Assembly: GCF_003693445.1 (NCBI RefSeq)
Contig: NZ_RFAR01000007.1
Coordinates: forward strand, 52,397-116,396
Direction: 5' to 3'
DNA from: Aquitalea palustris
GTDB lineage: Bacteria > Pseudomonadota > Gammaproteobacteria > Burkholderiales > Chromobacteriaceae
DNA: 64,000 nt
Shown: positions 53,836 through 62,438 of the stretch, piece by piece
How positions within the stretch are numbered: the first letter of the stretch is position 1
Layout: each line of letters starts with the position of its first letter
The notes under the pieces: generated by a model
Told to the model about the DNA's origin: nothing
Databases searched by the model: none
Seen by the model: only the letters and a program-made list of their open reading frames with translations
Position numbers and translations under genes: made by a program

Positions 53836-53866
53836 CATCCGGCCACCGGTGTGGCCGGATGGTTTT
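53836..53866 (+). terminator. Terminator after trpD
   Basis: CATCCGGCCAC (53836-53846) and GTGGCCGGATG (53851-53861) form a perfect 11-bp stem with loop CGGT, followed by GTTTT. It lies 15 nt after the trpD stop. Confidence 0.78.
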
Positions 53867-53904
53867 ACCATTGATTCCTGCTTCTCGAGATATTGCCTAC
53901 CATC

Positions 53905-55281
53905 ATGCGCACACCATCCCAAGACATTTTCAAGGCTTACGATATCCGCGGCATTGTCGGCAAAACGCTGACCGTTGAAGCCGCCCAGCAAATCGGCCAT
54001 GCCATCGGCTCTGAAGCCGTGGCACGCAAGGTCAAGGCCATCGTCATCGGCCGTGATGGCCGCCTGTCCGGCCCCGATCTGAGTGATGCACTGGCCCGTG
54101 GCATCCGTGCTGCCGGGGTCGATGTCATCGATGTCGGCCGCGTGGCCACCCCCATGCTGTACTTTGCTGCGTACGAACTGGGCACGCTGTCTGGCGTCAT
54201 GGTGACGGGCAGCCACAATCCCCCGGACTACAACGGCTTCAAGATGATGCTGGCCGGCGACACCCTGGCCGGCGAAGACATCCAGGCGCTGTACCAGCGC
54301 ATTGCCAGCGGCGATCTGACGGAAGGTCCCGGCAACTACAGCACCCATAATATTGCCGAAGCCTACCTGACACGCATCACCAGCGATATCAAGCTGGAAC
54401 GCAATATGAATATCGTGGTGGATTGCGGCAATGGCATCGCCGGTGACTTTGCCCCGGTGCTGTTCCGTCGCCTGGGCTGCCGTGTACGCGAGCTGTTCTG
54501 CACCGTGGATGGCACCTTCCCCAATCACCACCCGGACCCGGCCAAACCGGAAAACCTGCAGGACGTGATCGAAGCCCTGGCCAAAACCGACTCCGAGCTG
54601 GGCCTGGCCTTTGATGGCGATGGCGACCGCCTGGGCGTAGTCACCAAGGACGGCAATATCATCTGGCCGGACCGCCAGCTGATGCTGTTTGCCGCCGACG
54701 TACTGGAGCGCAACCCCAAGGCCAAGATCATTTACGACGTAAAATCCACCCGCCTGCTCAAGCCGTGGATTCTGGAAAACGGTGGTGAGCCGGTGATGGC
54801 ACGTACCGGCCACAGCTTTATCAAGGCCAAGATCAAGGAAACCGGCGCGCTGCTGGCCGGTGAGATGAGCGGCCATGTGTTCTTCAAGGAACGCTGGTAT
54901 GGCTTTGACGACGGCATGTATGCCGGCGTGCGCCTGCTGGAAGTGCTGTCGCGGGTGGAAGACCCCAGTGCCGTGCTCAATGCCCTGCCCAATGCCATTT
55001 CCACCCCGGAACTCAACCTCAAGATGAAAGCGGAGGGCGAAAATCACGCCCTGATCGCCAAGCTGCAACAGACGGCCAGCTTTGACGGTGCCGAGGAAAT
55101 CAACACCATGGACGGCCTGCGCGTGGAGTATGCCGATGGCTTTGGCCTGGCGCGCGCCTCCAACACCACTCCGGTAATCGTGCTGCGCTTCGAGGCGGAC
55201 AATGCCGAAGCGCTGGAACGCATCAAGGCCGACTTCCGCCGTGTGCTAGCCACCGCAACGGATGCCAAACTGCCGTTCTAA
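53905..55281 (+). CDS. algC: Phosphomannomutase/phosphoglucomutase (AlgC/ManB type)
   Basis: Interconverts hexose 1- and 6-phosphates, giving mannose-1-P or glucose-1-P for LPS and exopolysaccharide. The 458 residues resemble Pseudomonas AlgC (463). The phosphoserine is Ser103 in VMVTGSHNPPDYNGFK. The magnesium loop is FDGDGDRLGVV (about residues 235-245), and the sugar-binding loop is GEMSGHVFFKERW. The frame starts by TTG at 53893, but the ATG at 53905 begins the family N-terminus (SQDIFKAYDIRGIVG). It has no obvious operon partner. Confidence 0.94.
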   Translation: MRTPSQDIFKAYDIRGIVGKTLTVEAAQQIGHAIGSEAVARKVKAIVIGRDGRLSGPDLSDALARGIRAAGVDVIDVGRVATPMLYFAAYELGTLSGVMVTGSHNPPDYNGFKMMLAGDTLAGEDIQALYQRIASGDLTEGPGNYSTHNIAEAYLTRITSDIKLERNMNIVVDCGNGIAGDFAPVLFRRLGCRVRELFCTVDGTFPNHHPDPAKPENLQDVIEALAKTDSELGLAFDGDGDRLGVVTKDGNIIWPDRQLMLFAADVLERNPKAKIIYDVKSTRLLKPWILENGGEPVMARTGHSFIKAKIKETGALLAGEMSGHVFFKERWYGFDDGMYAGVRLLEVLSRVEDPSAVLNALPNAISTPELNLKMKAEGENHALIAKLQQTASFDGAEEINTMDGLRVEYADGFGLARASNTTPVIVLRFEADNAEALERIKADFRRVLATATDAKLPF

Positions 55282-55312
55282 ACGGAAATAGTGCAGCAGC
55301 GGCCGCTTGCCC

Positions 55313-55318
55313 TATAAT
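55313..55318 (+). promoter_or_regulatory. Possible -10 box for prmB
   Basis: TATAAT at 55313-55318 is a consensus -10, but no good -35 is seen 16-18 nt upstream. Its predicted transcript would begin near 55325, just before the perfect hairpin. Confidence 0.4.
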
Positions 55319-55335
55319 GGCGGCCGAACCAGACT

Positions 55336-55365
55336 ACAGGGGACATGGCAGGCCATGTCCCCTGT
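55336..55365 (+). promoter_or_regulatory. Long perfect hairpin in the prmB leader
   Basis: ACAGGGGACATGG (55336-55348) and CCATGTCCCCTGT (55353-55365) form a perfect 13-bp stem with loop CAGG. It lies about 50 nt before the prmB ATG and has no T tract. Confidence 0.6.
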
Positions 55366-55417
55366 CATTATTGACAAGGGTTGGCCCACCGCGGCGCCCT
55401 GTCCCGAAAGGATGAGC

Positions 55418-56338
55418 ATGTACGCCCAGGCTGCCAGCAGCTTTACCACCGTGCGCGATCTGCTGCGTTTTGCGGTGTCGCGTTTCAATCAGGCCGGCCT
55501 GACCTATGGCCACGGCACCGACAACGCCCACGATGAAGCCGCCTACCTGATTCTGACGACGTTGAAGCTGCCAATCGACCGGCTGGAGCCCTATCTGGAT
55601 GCACGCCTGCTGCCTACGGAAGTCAAGGACGTCATCGACCTGATCGAACGCCGTGCCGAAGAAAAAGTACCGGTGGCCTATCTCACCCACGAAGCCTGGC
55701 AGGGCGAATTCAGCTTCTATGTGGACGAACGCGTGCTGGTGCCGCGCTCCTTCATCTACGAACTACTGGGCGAGCCGCTGCAGCCGTGGATCGAACACCC
55801 GGAACTGGTGCACCGCGCACTGGACCTGTGTACCGGATCTGGCTGCCTGGCCATCCAGCTGGCCCATCACTACCCGGATGCCGAAATCGACGCCGTCGAC
55901 ATTTCGCTGGATGCACTGGAAGTGGCAGCCATCAATGTGCAGAACTACGGCCTGGAACAGCAGATCCAGCTGATTCACAGCGATTTGTGTGAAGGCCTGG
56001 AAGAAGCCTACGACCTGATCATCGCCAATCCGCCCTATGTGGATGCCGAGTCGGTGGATGCCCTGCCGCAGGAATACCTGCACGAGCCGGAAATTGCCCT
56101 GGGTTCCGGCGAAGACGGCCTGGACGCCACCCGTGAAATCCTGCGCCGCGCGCCGGAACTGCTGACCGAGCACGGCGTGCTGCTGGTGGAAATCGGCCAC
56201 AATCGCGAGATGCTGGAAGAATGCTTCCCCAACCTGCCCTTCATGTGGATGGAAACCGCCAGTGGCGACGGCTTTGTTTTCCTGCTGACCCGCGAAGACC
56301 TGATCAACGGTCTGGCGCTGGACGAAGCCGCCGAATAA
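55418..56338 (+). CDS. prmB: Ribosomal protein uL3 glutamine methyltransferase PrmB
   Basis: SAM-dependent enzyme that N5-methylates a glutamine of ribosomal protein L3. The 306 residues match E. coli PrmB (310). An N-terminal helical domain (1-105) precedes the Rossmann domain with DLCTGSGCLAIQLAHHYPDA and the substrate motif IIANPPYVDAES (NPPY). The remaining FSFYVDERVLVPRSFIYELL and EIGHNREMLEECFPNLPF fit the family. AAAGG six nt before the ATG at 55418 favours this start; an ATG at 55412 is two codons upstream. Confidence 0.95.
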   Translation: MYAQAASSFTTVRDLLRFAVSRFNQAGLTYGHGTDNAHDEAAYLILTTLKLPIDRLEPYLDARLLPTEVKDVIDLIERRAEEKVPVAYLTHEAWQGEFSFYVDERVLVPRSFIYELLGEPLQPWIEHPELVHRALDLCTGSGCLAIQLAHHYPDAEIDAVDISLDALEVAAINVQNYGLEQQIQLIHSDLCEGLEEAYDLIIANPPYVDAESVDALPQEYLHEPEIALGSGEDGLDATREILRRAPELLTEHGVLLVEIGHNREMLEECFPNLPFMWMETASGDGFVFLLTREDLINGLALDEAAE

Positions 56339-56360
56339 GGCCAGTACTCGCTGCAATAGC

Positions 56361-56388
56361 AAAAGCCGGACAGCTGTCCGGCTTTTTT
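56361..56388. terminator. Bidirectional terminator between prmB and the LysE-type gene
   Basis: AAAAGCCGGACAG/CTGTCCGGCTTTT (56361-56386) is a perfect self-complementary palindrome followed by TT, with A and T runs at each end. It serves both converging genes. Confidence 0.92.
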
Positions 56389-56406
56389 GCGTTTCAACAC
56401 CCAAGC

Positions 56407-57030
56407 TCAGTGCGTGAAGCCGTAATTCCAGACCAGCAGGCTGCTGGTAAACAGCATGATCAAGCCGATGGCGCAATCCAGTACGCGCCAGCTGCTCTCC
56501 TTCTGAAAAAAGGGTGCCAGTTTGCCGGCAAAAAAACCAATGCCGGCGAACCATGCTACCGAAGCCGTGATGCTGCCCAGAATGAAGGAAGGCGCAGCCT
56601 GGCTGCCATATACCGATGCCACGCTGCCGATCAGGATCACTGTATCCAGCCAGACATAAGGATTAAGCAGCGTCACCAGCAAGATGGTGCGAATGGCACG
56701 TTTGCGGTCACGCTCCACCGAGCCTTCCAGCTTGAGTGCGCCAGGATGCGCGGCAGCACGGAAAGACTTGAAACCCAGCCACAGCAAGAAAGCCGCTCCC
56801 AGCCAGGCGACCGTCTGCACGAAACCGGGAATGGCACCGATGATCTGGCCCATGCCCAGCACCCCGCAGCTGATCAACAACACATCCGCCACAATGCAGA
56901 TCAGCACGATGGGCAGGATATGGCTACGGCCGATCCCCTGGCGGATGATAAAAGCGTTTTGCGGACCAATACCCACGATCTGGCTGGTAGACAGCCCCAG
57001 GGCAGCCAGATAGACATTTAAATTGAACAT
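56407..57030 (-). CDS. argO: LysE/ArgO-family amino-acid exporter
   Basis: Inner-membrane exporter for lysine/arginine and related amino acids, 207 residues (E. coli ArgO 211) with six membrane segments. MFNLNVYLAALGLSTSQIVG begins TM1, followed by GIGPQNAFIIRQG, the strongest family signature. Later segments are TLLNPYVWLDTVILIGSVAS and FILGSITASVAWFAGIGFFA. In E. coli, argO is activated by ArgP. An argP-like gene lies about 5.4 kb away here. GCGAG lies upstream of the ATG at 57030. The substrate within the family is uncertain. Confidence 0.9.
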   Translation of the reverse strand: MFNLNVYLAALGLSTSQIVGIGPQNAFIIRQGIGRSHILPIVLICIVADVLLISCGVLGMGQIIGAIPGFVQTVAWLGAAFLLWLGFKSFRAAAHPGALKLEGSVERDRKRAIRTILLVTLLNPYVWLDTVILIGSVASVYGSQAAPSFILGSITASVAWFAGIGFFAGKLAPFFQKESSWRVLDCAIGLIMLFTSSLLVWNYGFTH

Positions 57031-57158
57031 GATTTTCTCGCCATGCAAGCGGCTGCCCTGCCGGCGGGCAAGGTGTGCCATGAATAGGCGCGTAGCTTAG
57101 AGTCAATTTGAATAGAAGTTAAGCTAATAATTTTTATGTGCAATAAGAAATTTTAATT

Positions 57159-58100
57159 TCAAGCCTCGCCCTGGCAGGCACGGTATTCCAGCAAGCCCGG
57201 CAACTGGCTCTTGAAGAAGTCAATCAACACCCGCACTGCCGGTGACAAACCGCGGCGGGTCGGATACAGCATCACCAACCGTCCATCCTTGGGCCGCCAC
57301 TGCGGCAGCAGCAGTTGCAAGCGGCCATCTGCCAATTCCTCCGCACAGCTATAGAGCGGCAACCCGGCCACCCCCAGCCCAGCCAGTGCCGCCTGCTTCA
57401 GGGTTTGGACATTGTCGCTGCGCAGCAGCACATTCACCCGCACATCCTGGTAGCTGCCAGATTCGTGACGTAACAGCAAGGCATCCGTGCCACCTTCCAG
57501 TGGGCCGAACTGCAGGCTGCCCCGCCCCTCCAGTTGTTGCGGCCATAGAACATCACCTGCTTGCGCCAGCCATGCCGGCGTGGCCAGCAAACCCCACTGC
57601 GCCGTACACAGGTTGACTTGCACCAGGCTGGAGGATGTCTGATCGAAGTCGACACCGCGCACCACCACATCCACGCCCTCTTCCAGCAAGTCAACCTGGC
57701 GGTTACTGGCCTGCACGGACAGCTTCACCTTGGGATAACGCTGCATGAAATCGGGCAGCAAGCGCGACAGTACCGCATCGGCAATGGCAATCGGCACGCT
57801 CAGTCGCACCTGGCCGCTGGGCTCCTGCTGGCGCTGGCGCACGGCAGCCTCGCCGGCCTGCGCCTCGGCCAGCATGGCCAGGCAGTGGGCATACAGCGCT
57901 TCGCCAGCATCGGTCAGCCGCAGGCTGCGCGCATTGCGCTGCAGCAGGCGCGTTTCCAGTCGCTCCTCCAGCAAGCTGACCCGGCGTGAAATGCGCGACT
58001 TGGGCAGACCCAGGCTGCGGGCGGCAGCGCTGAAGCCCTGGCGCTGCACCACCTGGGAAAACAGAAACAGATCATTCAAATCAAGTGCGAGCGGGATCAT
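57159..58100 (-). CDS. LysR-family transcriptional regulator (divergent to a YcaC-like gene)
   Basis: A 313-residue LysR protein. The winged helix-turn-helix is at about residues 1-66 (FLFSQVVQRQGFSAAARSLG, LPKSRISRRVSLLEERLETR), followed by a periplasmic-binding-type effector domain (about 92-300). AAGGAG precedes the ATG. Its start faces the YcaC-like operon, with a 30-bp dyad between them at 58127-58156. LysR regulators commonly control the divergent gene. The effector is unknown, but the neighbours suggest a phenolic or quinone compound. Confidence 0.93.
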   Translation of the reverse strand: MIPLALDLNDLFLFSQVVQRQGFSAAARSLGLPKSRISRRVSLLEERLETRLLQRNARSLRLTDAGEALYAHCLAMLAEAQAGEAAVRQRQQEPSGQVRLSVPIAIADAVLSRLLPDFMQRYPKVKLSVQASNRQVDLLEEGVDVVVRGVDFDQTSSSLVQVNLCTAQWGLLATPAWLAQAGDVLWPQQLEGRGSLQFGPLEGGTDALLLRHESGSYQDVRVNVLLRSDNVQTLKQAALAGLGVAGLPLYSCAEELADGRLQLLLPQWRPKDGRLVMLYPTRRGLSPAVRVLIDFFKSQLPGLLEYRACQGEA

Positions 58101-58126
58101 GGTGTTCTCCTTACCGGCATTCTGGC

Positions 58127-58156
58127 ATTTATCGTTCCACTGGCGGAACGATAAAT
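58127..58156. promoter_or_regulatory. Long inverted-repeat operator between the LysR and YcaC-like genes
   Basis: ATTTATCGTTCC (58127-58138) and GGAACGATAAAT (58145-58156) are perfect 12-bp inverted arms with the 6-bp spacer ACTGGC. The site lies 27 nt upstream of lysR. It contains the T-N11-A pattern expected of LysR sites. Confidence 0.75.
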
Positions 58157-58294
58157 ACGATTTTTCCTATATTTTAATCATGGTGGCCTTATCCATAATA
58201 CCTCCACGCAATCAAGCCTTTCGTACAGTCCCCACCCAGACCAGGCAGAACGAGCAGGGGCAGATTGCTTCAACCACAATGCAAAGGACCACGC

Positions 58295-59017
58295 ATGAAA
58301 ATCCGTCAACTGCTTTCCGCCACTCTGATCGGCCTCGCCACCCTGTCCGCAGCCAGCGTCTCGCTACCGGCCGCAGCAGCCACCACAACAGCCGCCCAAC
58401 AAAACGCCAACCTCAGCATGCTGTCGCGTGACAATGCCGTGCTGCTGCTGGTTGACCATCAGGTCGGCCTGATCAGCGGCGTTCGTGACACCACGGTTGG
58501 TGATCTGAAACACAACGTCGTGGCCCTGGCCAAGGCAGCGCGCACCCTGGGCGTGCCGGTCATCGTGACCGCCACCATGCCGGACGGCATGTGGGGCCCG
58601 ACCATGCCGGAACTGACCGCCGCCCTGCCGGGTGTGCAAGTGATCAGCCGCACCATGATCAATGCCTGGGATGACCCGAAAGTACGTGCGGCCATTGACA
58701 AGACCGGTCGCAAGCAAATCATCGTGGCTGGTGTGTCGCTGGAAATCTGCGCCAGCTTCCCGGCATTGTCGGCCAAGGCCGCTGGCTATGATACCCGCGT
58801 GGTACTGGATGCTTCCGGCACCTTCAATGAAGCCAAGCGTACCGCTGGCCTGCAACGCCTGCTGGGCGCCGGCATCCCGGTTACCGACTATGCCACCGCA
58901 GCTGTAGAAATGCTGCGCAGCAATGTCGACCCCAAGGCACATGATGTCTACGGCGATCTGGACATGCCGTTTGCCACGCTGGTATGGCAGATGCAAAGCG
59001 GTTTCAGCAAGAAGTAA
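58295..59017 (+). CDS. Exported isochorismatase-family hydrolase, YcaC-like
   Basis: A 240-residue cysteine hydrolase resembling YcaC but with an N-terminal signal peptide (MKIRQLLSATLIGLATLSAA, then SVSLPAAAA), so it is likely periplasmic. The catalytic Asp54 is in LLLVDHQVGLISGVRDT and the nucleophile Cys152 in IIVAGVSLEICASFPALSAK. The Lys of the usual triad is not evident at the equivalent site; SRTMINAWDD is found there, as in YcaC, where the segment has Arg. AAAGGACC lies upstream of the ATG. It is divergent from lysR and heads a unit with SDR and ABM genes. Confidence 0.88.
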   Translation: MKIRQLLSATLIGLATLSAASVSLPAAAATTTAAQQNANLSMLSRDNAVLLLVDHQVGLISGVRDTTVGDLKHNVVALAKAARTLGVPVIVTATMPDGMWGPTMPELTAALPGVQVISRTMINAWDDPKVRAAIDKTGRKQIIVAGVSLEICASFPALSAKAAGYDTRVVLDASGTFNEAKRTAGLQRLLGAGIPVTDYATAAVEMLRSNVDPKAHDVYGDLDMPFATLVWQMQSGFSKK

Positions 59018-59100
59018 GCCGCACCAGTCAATCCTGCCAGCGCCTGCATCGTGGTGCTGGCAGCCAACGCACTCCCCGTCATCCAGATAGAGCATTCATC

Positions 59101-59847
59101 ATGAAACAAGCAGACAAGGTAGCCGTGGTCACTGGCGGTTCGCGTGGTATTGGTGCAGCCATTGCCCGCAAGCTGGCCAGCCAGGGTGCACAGGTGGTCA
59201 TTGTTTATCGCAGCAATCAGCAGCAGGCCGATCATGTCGTTGCCGACATCATCAGCCAGGGTGGCAAGGCGGCAGCCTATGCGGCCGATGTCAGCCAGGA
59301 ACAGGATGTGCGCGATGCGCTGTCTGCCATCGCCACGCGCTTTGGTCGCATCGACATCCTGATCAACAATGCCGGCCTGTTCGAGGGCCGCACTCTGGCC
59401 GACGTGGATGCCGAACACATTGCCCGTGTATTCAACGGCAATATGGGCAGCATGCTGCTGATGACCCGCCACGCCCTGCCGTTCTTCCCGCAGCAAGGCG
59501 GACGCATCGTCAATCTGTCCAGCAACCTGATTTACTCACCACGCATCGGCACCGCCATTTACTCAGCCAGCAAGGCGGCCATCTCGGTACTGACCCACGC
59601 CTATGCACTGGAACTGGGATCGCGCGGCATTACCGTCAATGCCGTGGCACCGGCCATGACCGAAACCGACATGACCGCAGCCACACCGCTGGCCCGGCGC
59701 GAAGCCGTAGCCAATGGCACCCCGCTGGGCCGGGTGGCACAACCGCAAGACATCGCCGACGTAGTGGCATTCCTGGCCAGTGAAGACGCACGCTGGATTA
59801 CCGGCCGCACCCTGCTGACCGATGGCGGCCTGACCGATGCCCTGTAA
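59101..59847 (+). CDS. Short-chain dehydrogenase/reductase
   Basis: A 248-residue classical SDR. The NADP(H)-type glycine motif is VTGGSRGIGAAIARKL (with basic residues in RSNQQQ), NNAG follows, and the catalytic Ser-Tyr-Lys are in VNLSSNLIYSPRIGTAIYSA with SK after it. It resembles 3-oxoacyl-ACP reductases and related SDRs. The substrate is not known. The start ATG at 59101 begins the Rossmann fold. It follows the YcaC-like gene by 83 nt, with a hairpin between them. Confidence 0.93.
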   Translation: MKQADKVAVVTGGSRGIGAAIARKLASQGAQVVIVYRSNQQQADHVVADIISQGGKAAAYAADVSQEQDVRDALSAIATRFGRIDILINNAGLFEGRTLADVDAEHIARVFNGNMGSMLLMTRHALPFFPQQGGRIVNLSSNLIYSPRIGTAIYSASKAAISVLTHAYALELGSRGITVNAVAPAMTETDMTAATPLARREAVANGTPLGRVAQPQDIADVVAFLASEDARWITGRTLLTDGGLTDAL

Positions 59848-59860
59848 GGCAGCAACAGAC

Positions 59861-60157
59861 ATGCATGTATTGACGGTTGAGCTGACCATCAAGCCGGAAT
59901 GTCTGGCGGATTTCCTGCAAGAACTGCAGCAGTTCAGCCGTTTTATTTTGCAGCAAGAGGCAGACTGCCAGCGCTTTGAAATCTTCCAGGACGACGACGA
60001 CCCCTGCCGCATCCTGTTGCTGGAAGGCTGGAGCAGCCGCCGTCATCTGGAAGAGGTGCAGTTGCAGCGCGCCTACTACCAACCCTATTTCGCCAGGGTG
60101 CACACCATGTTTGCGGCAGAACGCCAGCTGCGACACTGGCAAGCACTGCCCCTTTAG
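59861..60157 (+). CDS. ABM-domain monooxygenase-like protein (YgiN type)
   Basis: A 98-residue ferredoxin-like dimeric alpha-beta barrel protein of the antibiotic-biosynthesis-monooxygenase family. MHVLTVELTIKPECLADFLQ begins the fold, then CQRFEIFQDDDDPCRILLLE and SSRRHLEEVQLQRAYYQPYF. Related proteins oxidise quinols without a cofactor (YgiN). AAGGC lies upstream of the ATG and the spacing from the SDR stop is 13 nt, so they are co-expressed. Confidence 0.85.
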   Translation: MHVLTVELTIKPECLADFLQELQQFSRFILQQEADCQRFEIFQDDDDPCRILLLEGWSSRRHLEEVQLQRAYYQPYFARVHTMFAAERQLRHWQALPL

Positions 60158-60189
60158 CACTGCGGACAAAGCCTCGCTGCACACCCTAA

Positions 60190-60215
60190 GCAAGGCGCGC
60201 CGATGCAGACAGCAC
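60190..60215 (+). repeat. Dispersed intergenic repeat, copy 1
   Basis: A 26-nt stretch beginning GCAAGGCGCGCCGATGCAGA recurs at 63970-63995 with two substitutions. It lies between the ABM and pirin genes and contains the palindrome GGCGCGCC. Confidence 0.6.
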
Positions 60216-60306
60216 CAGCCGGCGCAATGCCCAAACTGGGGCGTTGTCAGTAGGGCTTAACAACGCTGCGGCCGTTTGGCCCGGCGGCAATCAGGATACA
60301 AGCAAG

Positions 60307-61203
60307 ATGACGCAATTGAAGATTTCCGCACCGGTCCATGGCCAGCCGCTCACAATCGGCAGTGGCTTCCAGGCCCAGCATTTTGGTGAACAGATGTTCG
60401 CGGGGCTGATCGACCCGGTGGTAATGGTGGATCACTTCCACATGACCGCCACTACCTTCGAACCCCACCCGCACGCTGGCATTTCTGCGGTGACTTATAT
60501 GTTCGAAGACGCAGCCAGCCCGCATGTCAATTACGACTCCATGGGCAATCAGGGGCCTATCGTACCCGGTGCCTTGCACTGGCTGGCAGCCGGACGTGGT
60601 GCCGTGCATACCGAACAGCCGGAAGGCGTCAATCCGCACGTGCATGCGCTGCAGATTTTCGTCAACCTGCCGGCCAGCAAGAAAATGCAGGCGCCGTTTG
60701 CCGTACATGCCGAACCGGCCGACATCCCGGAATACCACGCACCCGGCGTACGGGTACGGGTAGCCGCCGGCAGCAGCAACGGCATTCAAGCGGCCCACAC
60801 CGCAGCACTGCCGGAAGCCTTTACCTTGCTGGATGGCTTTCTTGATCCCGGCCAGCACTTTGCCCATGTGCTGGAGCCGGGCTGGAACGCCATGCTCTAC
60901 GCCATCAGCGGTCCGCTACAGCTACAGGCGGCAGGGCAAACGGCTGACATTCCCGCCGGCAGCGCAGTGGGCATCGGCCTGGATGCCACGGCAGTACAGG
61001 GGGCCGAGCTGCAGCTGCATGCTGCCACGGGCAGCCACTTTGTCTTGCTGTCCGGCCCGGCACTGAACGAGCCACTGGTCAAGCACGGCCCCTTCGTGAT
61101 GAATAGCGCGGACGAAATCAACGACCGTATCCGCGCCTATCAACGCGGCGAATTTGGTCAGCTAAACGACGACTGGCTGCACAATAGCCGTCAGCCCGCA
61201 TGA
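60307..61203 (+). CDS. Pirin-family cupin protein
   Basis: A 298-residue bicupin pirin relative. The metal-binding motif is in VDHFHMTATTFEPHPHAG (His ligands of the first cupin), with the downstream His-Glu in GAVHTEQPEG. Bacterial relatives such as E. coli YhhW oxidise quercetin; activity here is not proven. The C-terminal pirin domain includes NEPLVKHGPFVMNS. The start at 60307 lies 150 nt after the ABM gene. The MFS gene overlaps its stop by ATGA. Confidence 0.92.
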   Translation: MTQLKISAPVHGQPLTIGSGFQAQHFGEQMFAGLIDPVVMVDHFHMTATTFEPHPHAGISAVTYMFEDAASPHVNYDSMGNQGPIVPGALHWLAAGRGAVHTEQPEGVNPHVHALQIFVNLPASKKMQAPFAVHAEPADIPEYHAPGVRVRVAAGSSNGIQAAHTAALPEAFTLLDGFLDPGQHFAHVLEPGWNAMLYAISGPLQLQAAGQTADIPAGSAVGIGLDATAVQGAELQLHAATGSHFVLLSGPALNEPLVKHGPFVMNSADEINDRIRAYQRGEFGQLNDDWLHNSRQPA

Positions 61204-62405
61204 CGGCCCCGGCTCAGCCCCCAGTAGCACCGGCTACCCACTGGCCGGCCTTGCTGATTGCCATTTTCGCTGGTGCCGCCGGAGCCTTCTGCCTGGGCAA
61301 GGTGCCAGCAGTACTTGGCCTGCTGCGGCATGAGCTGGGACTGAATCTGGTACAAGGCGGCTGGATCGCCTCTGCCTTCAACAGCCTCGCGATTGTGCTC
61401 AGCCTGTTCATGGGCCTGTTGCTGGCGCGCTGGAATGCCCTGCAAGCCGGCGTCATCGGTCTGCTGCTATTACTGCTTGGTGGCGGGCTGGCCCTGCCGG
61501 CACACGGACTGGGCATGATGCTGGCGTCACGCATCATCGAAGGCATCGGCTTCCTGCTGGTATCGGTGGCCATGCCCAGCATGATCGTCAGCCTGGCCAG
61601 CGAACGCGACAAGCGGCTGGCCCTCAGCCTGTGGGCGGTTAATCTGCCGCTGGGGGCGGCCATCGGCATGCTGCTGACTCCCGCTTTGGCGGCACTGGGA
61701 GGCTGGCGACTGGCCTGGCTGGCCGGCATGGCGCTGCAGTTGCTGGCTCTACTGCTCTTGCTGGCGTGCAAGCCGGTCTTCCGGCAGCGCAGCCTGCAGG
61801 CTAGCCAGCCCATCGCCGCACAGGCAGCGCCATTCTCCGTGTTGCGGCAAGCTGCAGTATGGCGCTATGGCCTCGCTTTCATGCTGTATACGCTGATGCT
61901 ATGGGCAGTGTTTGTCTGGCTGCCATCCATGCTGCATGGCCGACCAGAGCTGAGTGCCCGCCACATCGCCCTGCTGTCGGCACTGGCCGTGGTGGCGAAT
62001 ATTCCCGGCAACCTTGCCGGGGCCTGGCTGCTGCGCCGGGGCATGGCGCGTGACACGCTGATTTGCAGCGCGCTGGGGCTGATGGGCTTGAGCGGCCTGC
62101 TTGCCTTCTGGCCCGGCCTGTCGCCGAATGCGGCCTATCTGCTGTGCCTGGCACTTGCATTCTGCGGTGGTGCGGTGCCGCCAGCGGCCTTGTCCTCCAC
62201 CCATGGGCTAAGCCGTGGGCCGGTGCAGCTGGCCATCCTGCAGGGCTACTTTGTGCAACTGGCCAATCTCGGCCAATTGCTCGGCCCCTTGCTATTGGCG
62301 GCCATGGTGGCTGGCTCCGCTGACTGGAGCGTGGCGCGCTGGCTGTTTATGGCGGGTGCCCTGCTCGCTGCCCTGCTGTTTGCCATGCGGCCACGCAGCC
62401 ATTAG
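61200..62405 (+). CDS. Major facilitator superfamily transporter (CynX/NimT-like)
   Basis: A 401-residue, 12-helix MFS protein. The N-half has GGWIASAFNSLAIVLSLFMG and an SRIIEGIGFLLVSVAMPSMI segment. The sequence style recalls the CynX/NimT branch, but the substrate is unknown. It starts at an ATG overlapping the pirin stop (ATGA), so expression is linked. Export of a toxic aromatic or nitro compound is one possibility, but uptake is equally possible. Confidence 0.9.
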   Translation: MTAPAQPPVAPATHWPALLIAIFAGAAGAFCLGKVPAVLGLLRHELGLNLVQGGWIASAFNSLAIVLSLFMGLLLARWNALQAGVIGLLLLLLGGGLALPAHGLGMMLASRIIEGIGFLLVSVAMPSMIVSLASERDKRLALSLWAVNLPLGAAIGMLLTPALAALGGWRLAWLAGMALQLLALLLLLACKPVFRQRSLQASQPIAAQAAPFSVLRQAAVWRYGLAFMLYTLMLWAVFVWLPSMLHGRPELSARHIALLSALAVVANIPGNLAGAWLLRRGMARDTLICSALGLMGLSGLLAFWPGLSPNAAYLLCLALAFCGGAVPPAALSSTHGLSRGPVQLAILQGYFVQLANLGQLLGPLLLAAMVAGSADWSVARWLFMAGALLAALLFAMRPRSH

Positions 62406-62438
62406 CATGGCTTTCTTCTGCCATCGCCGGAGCCTGCC

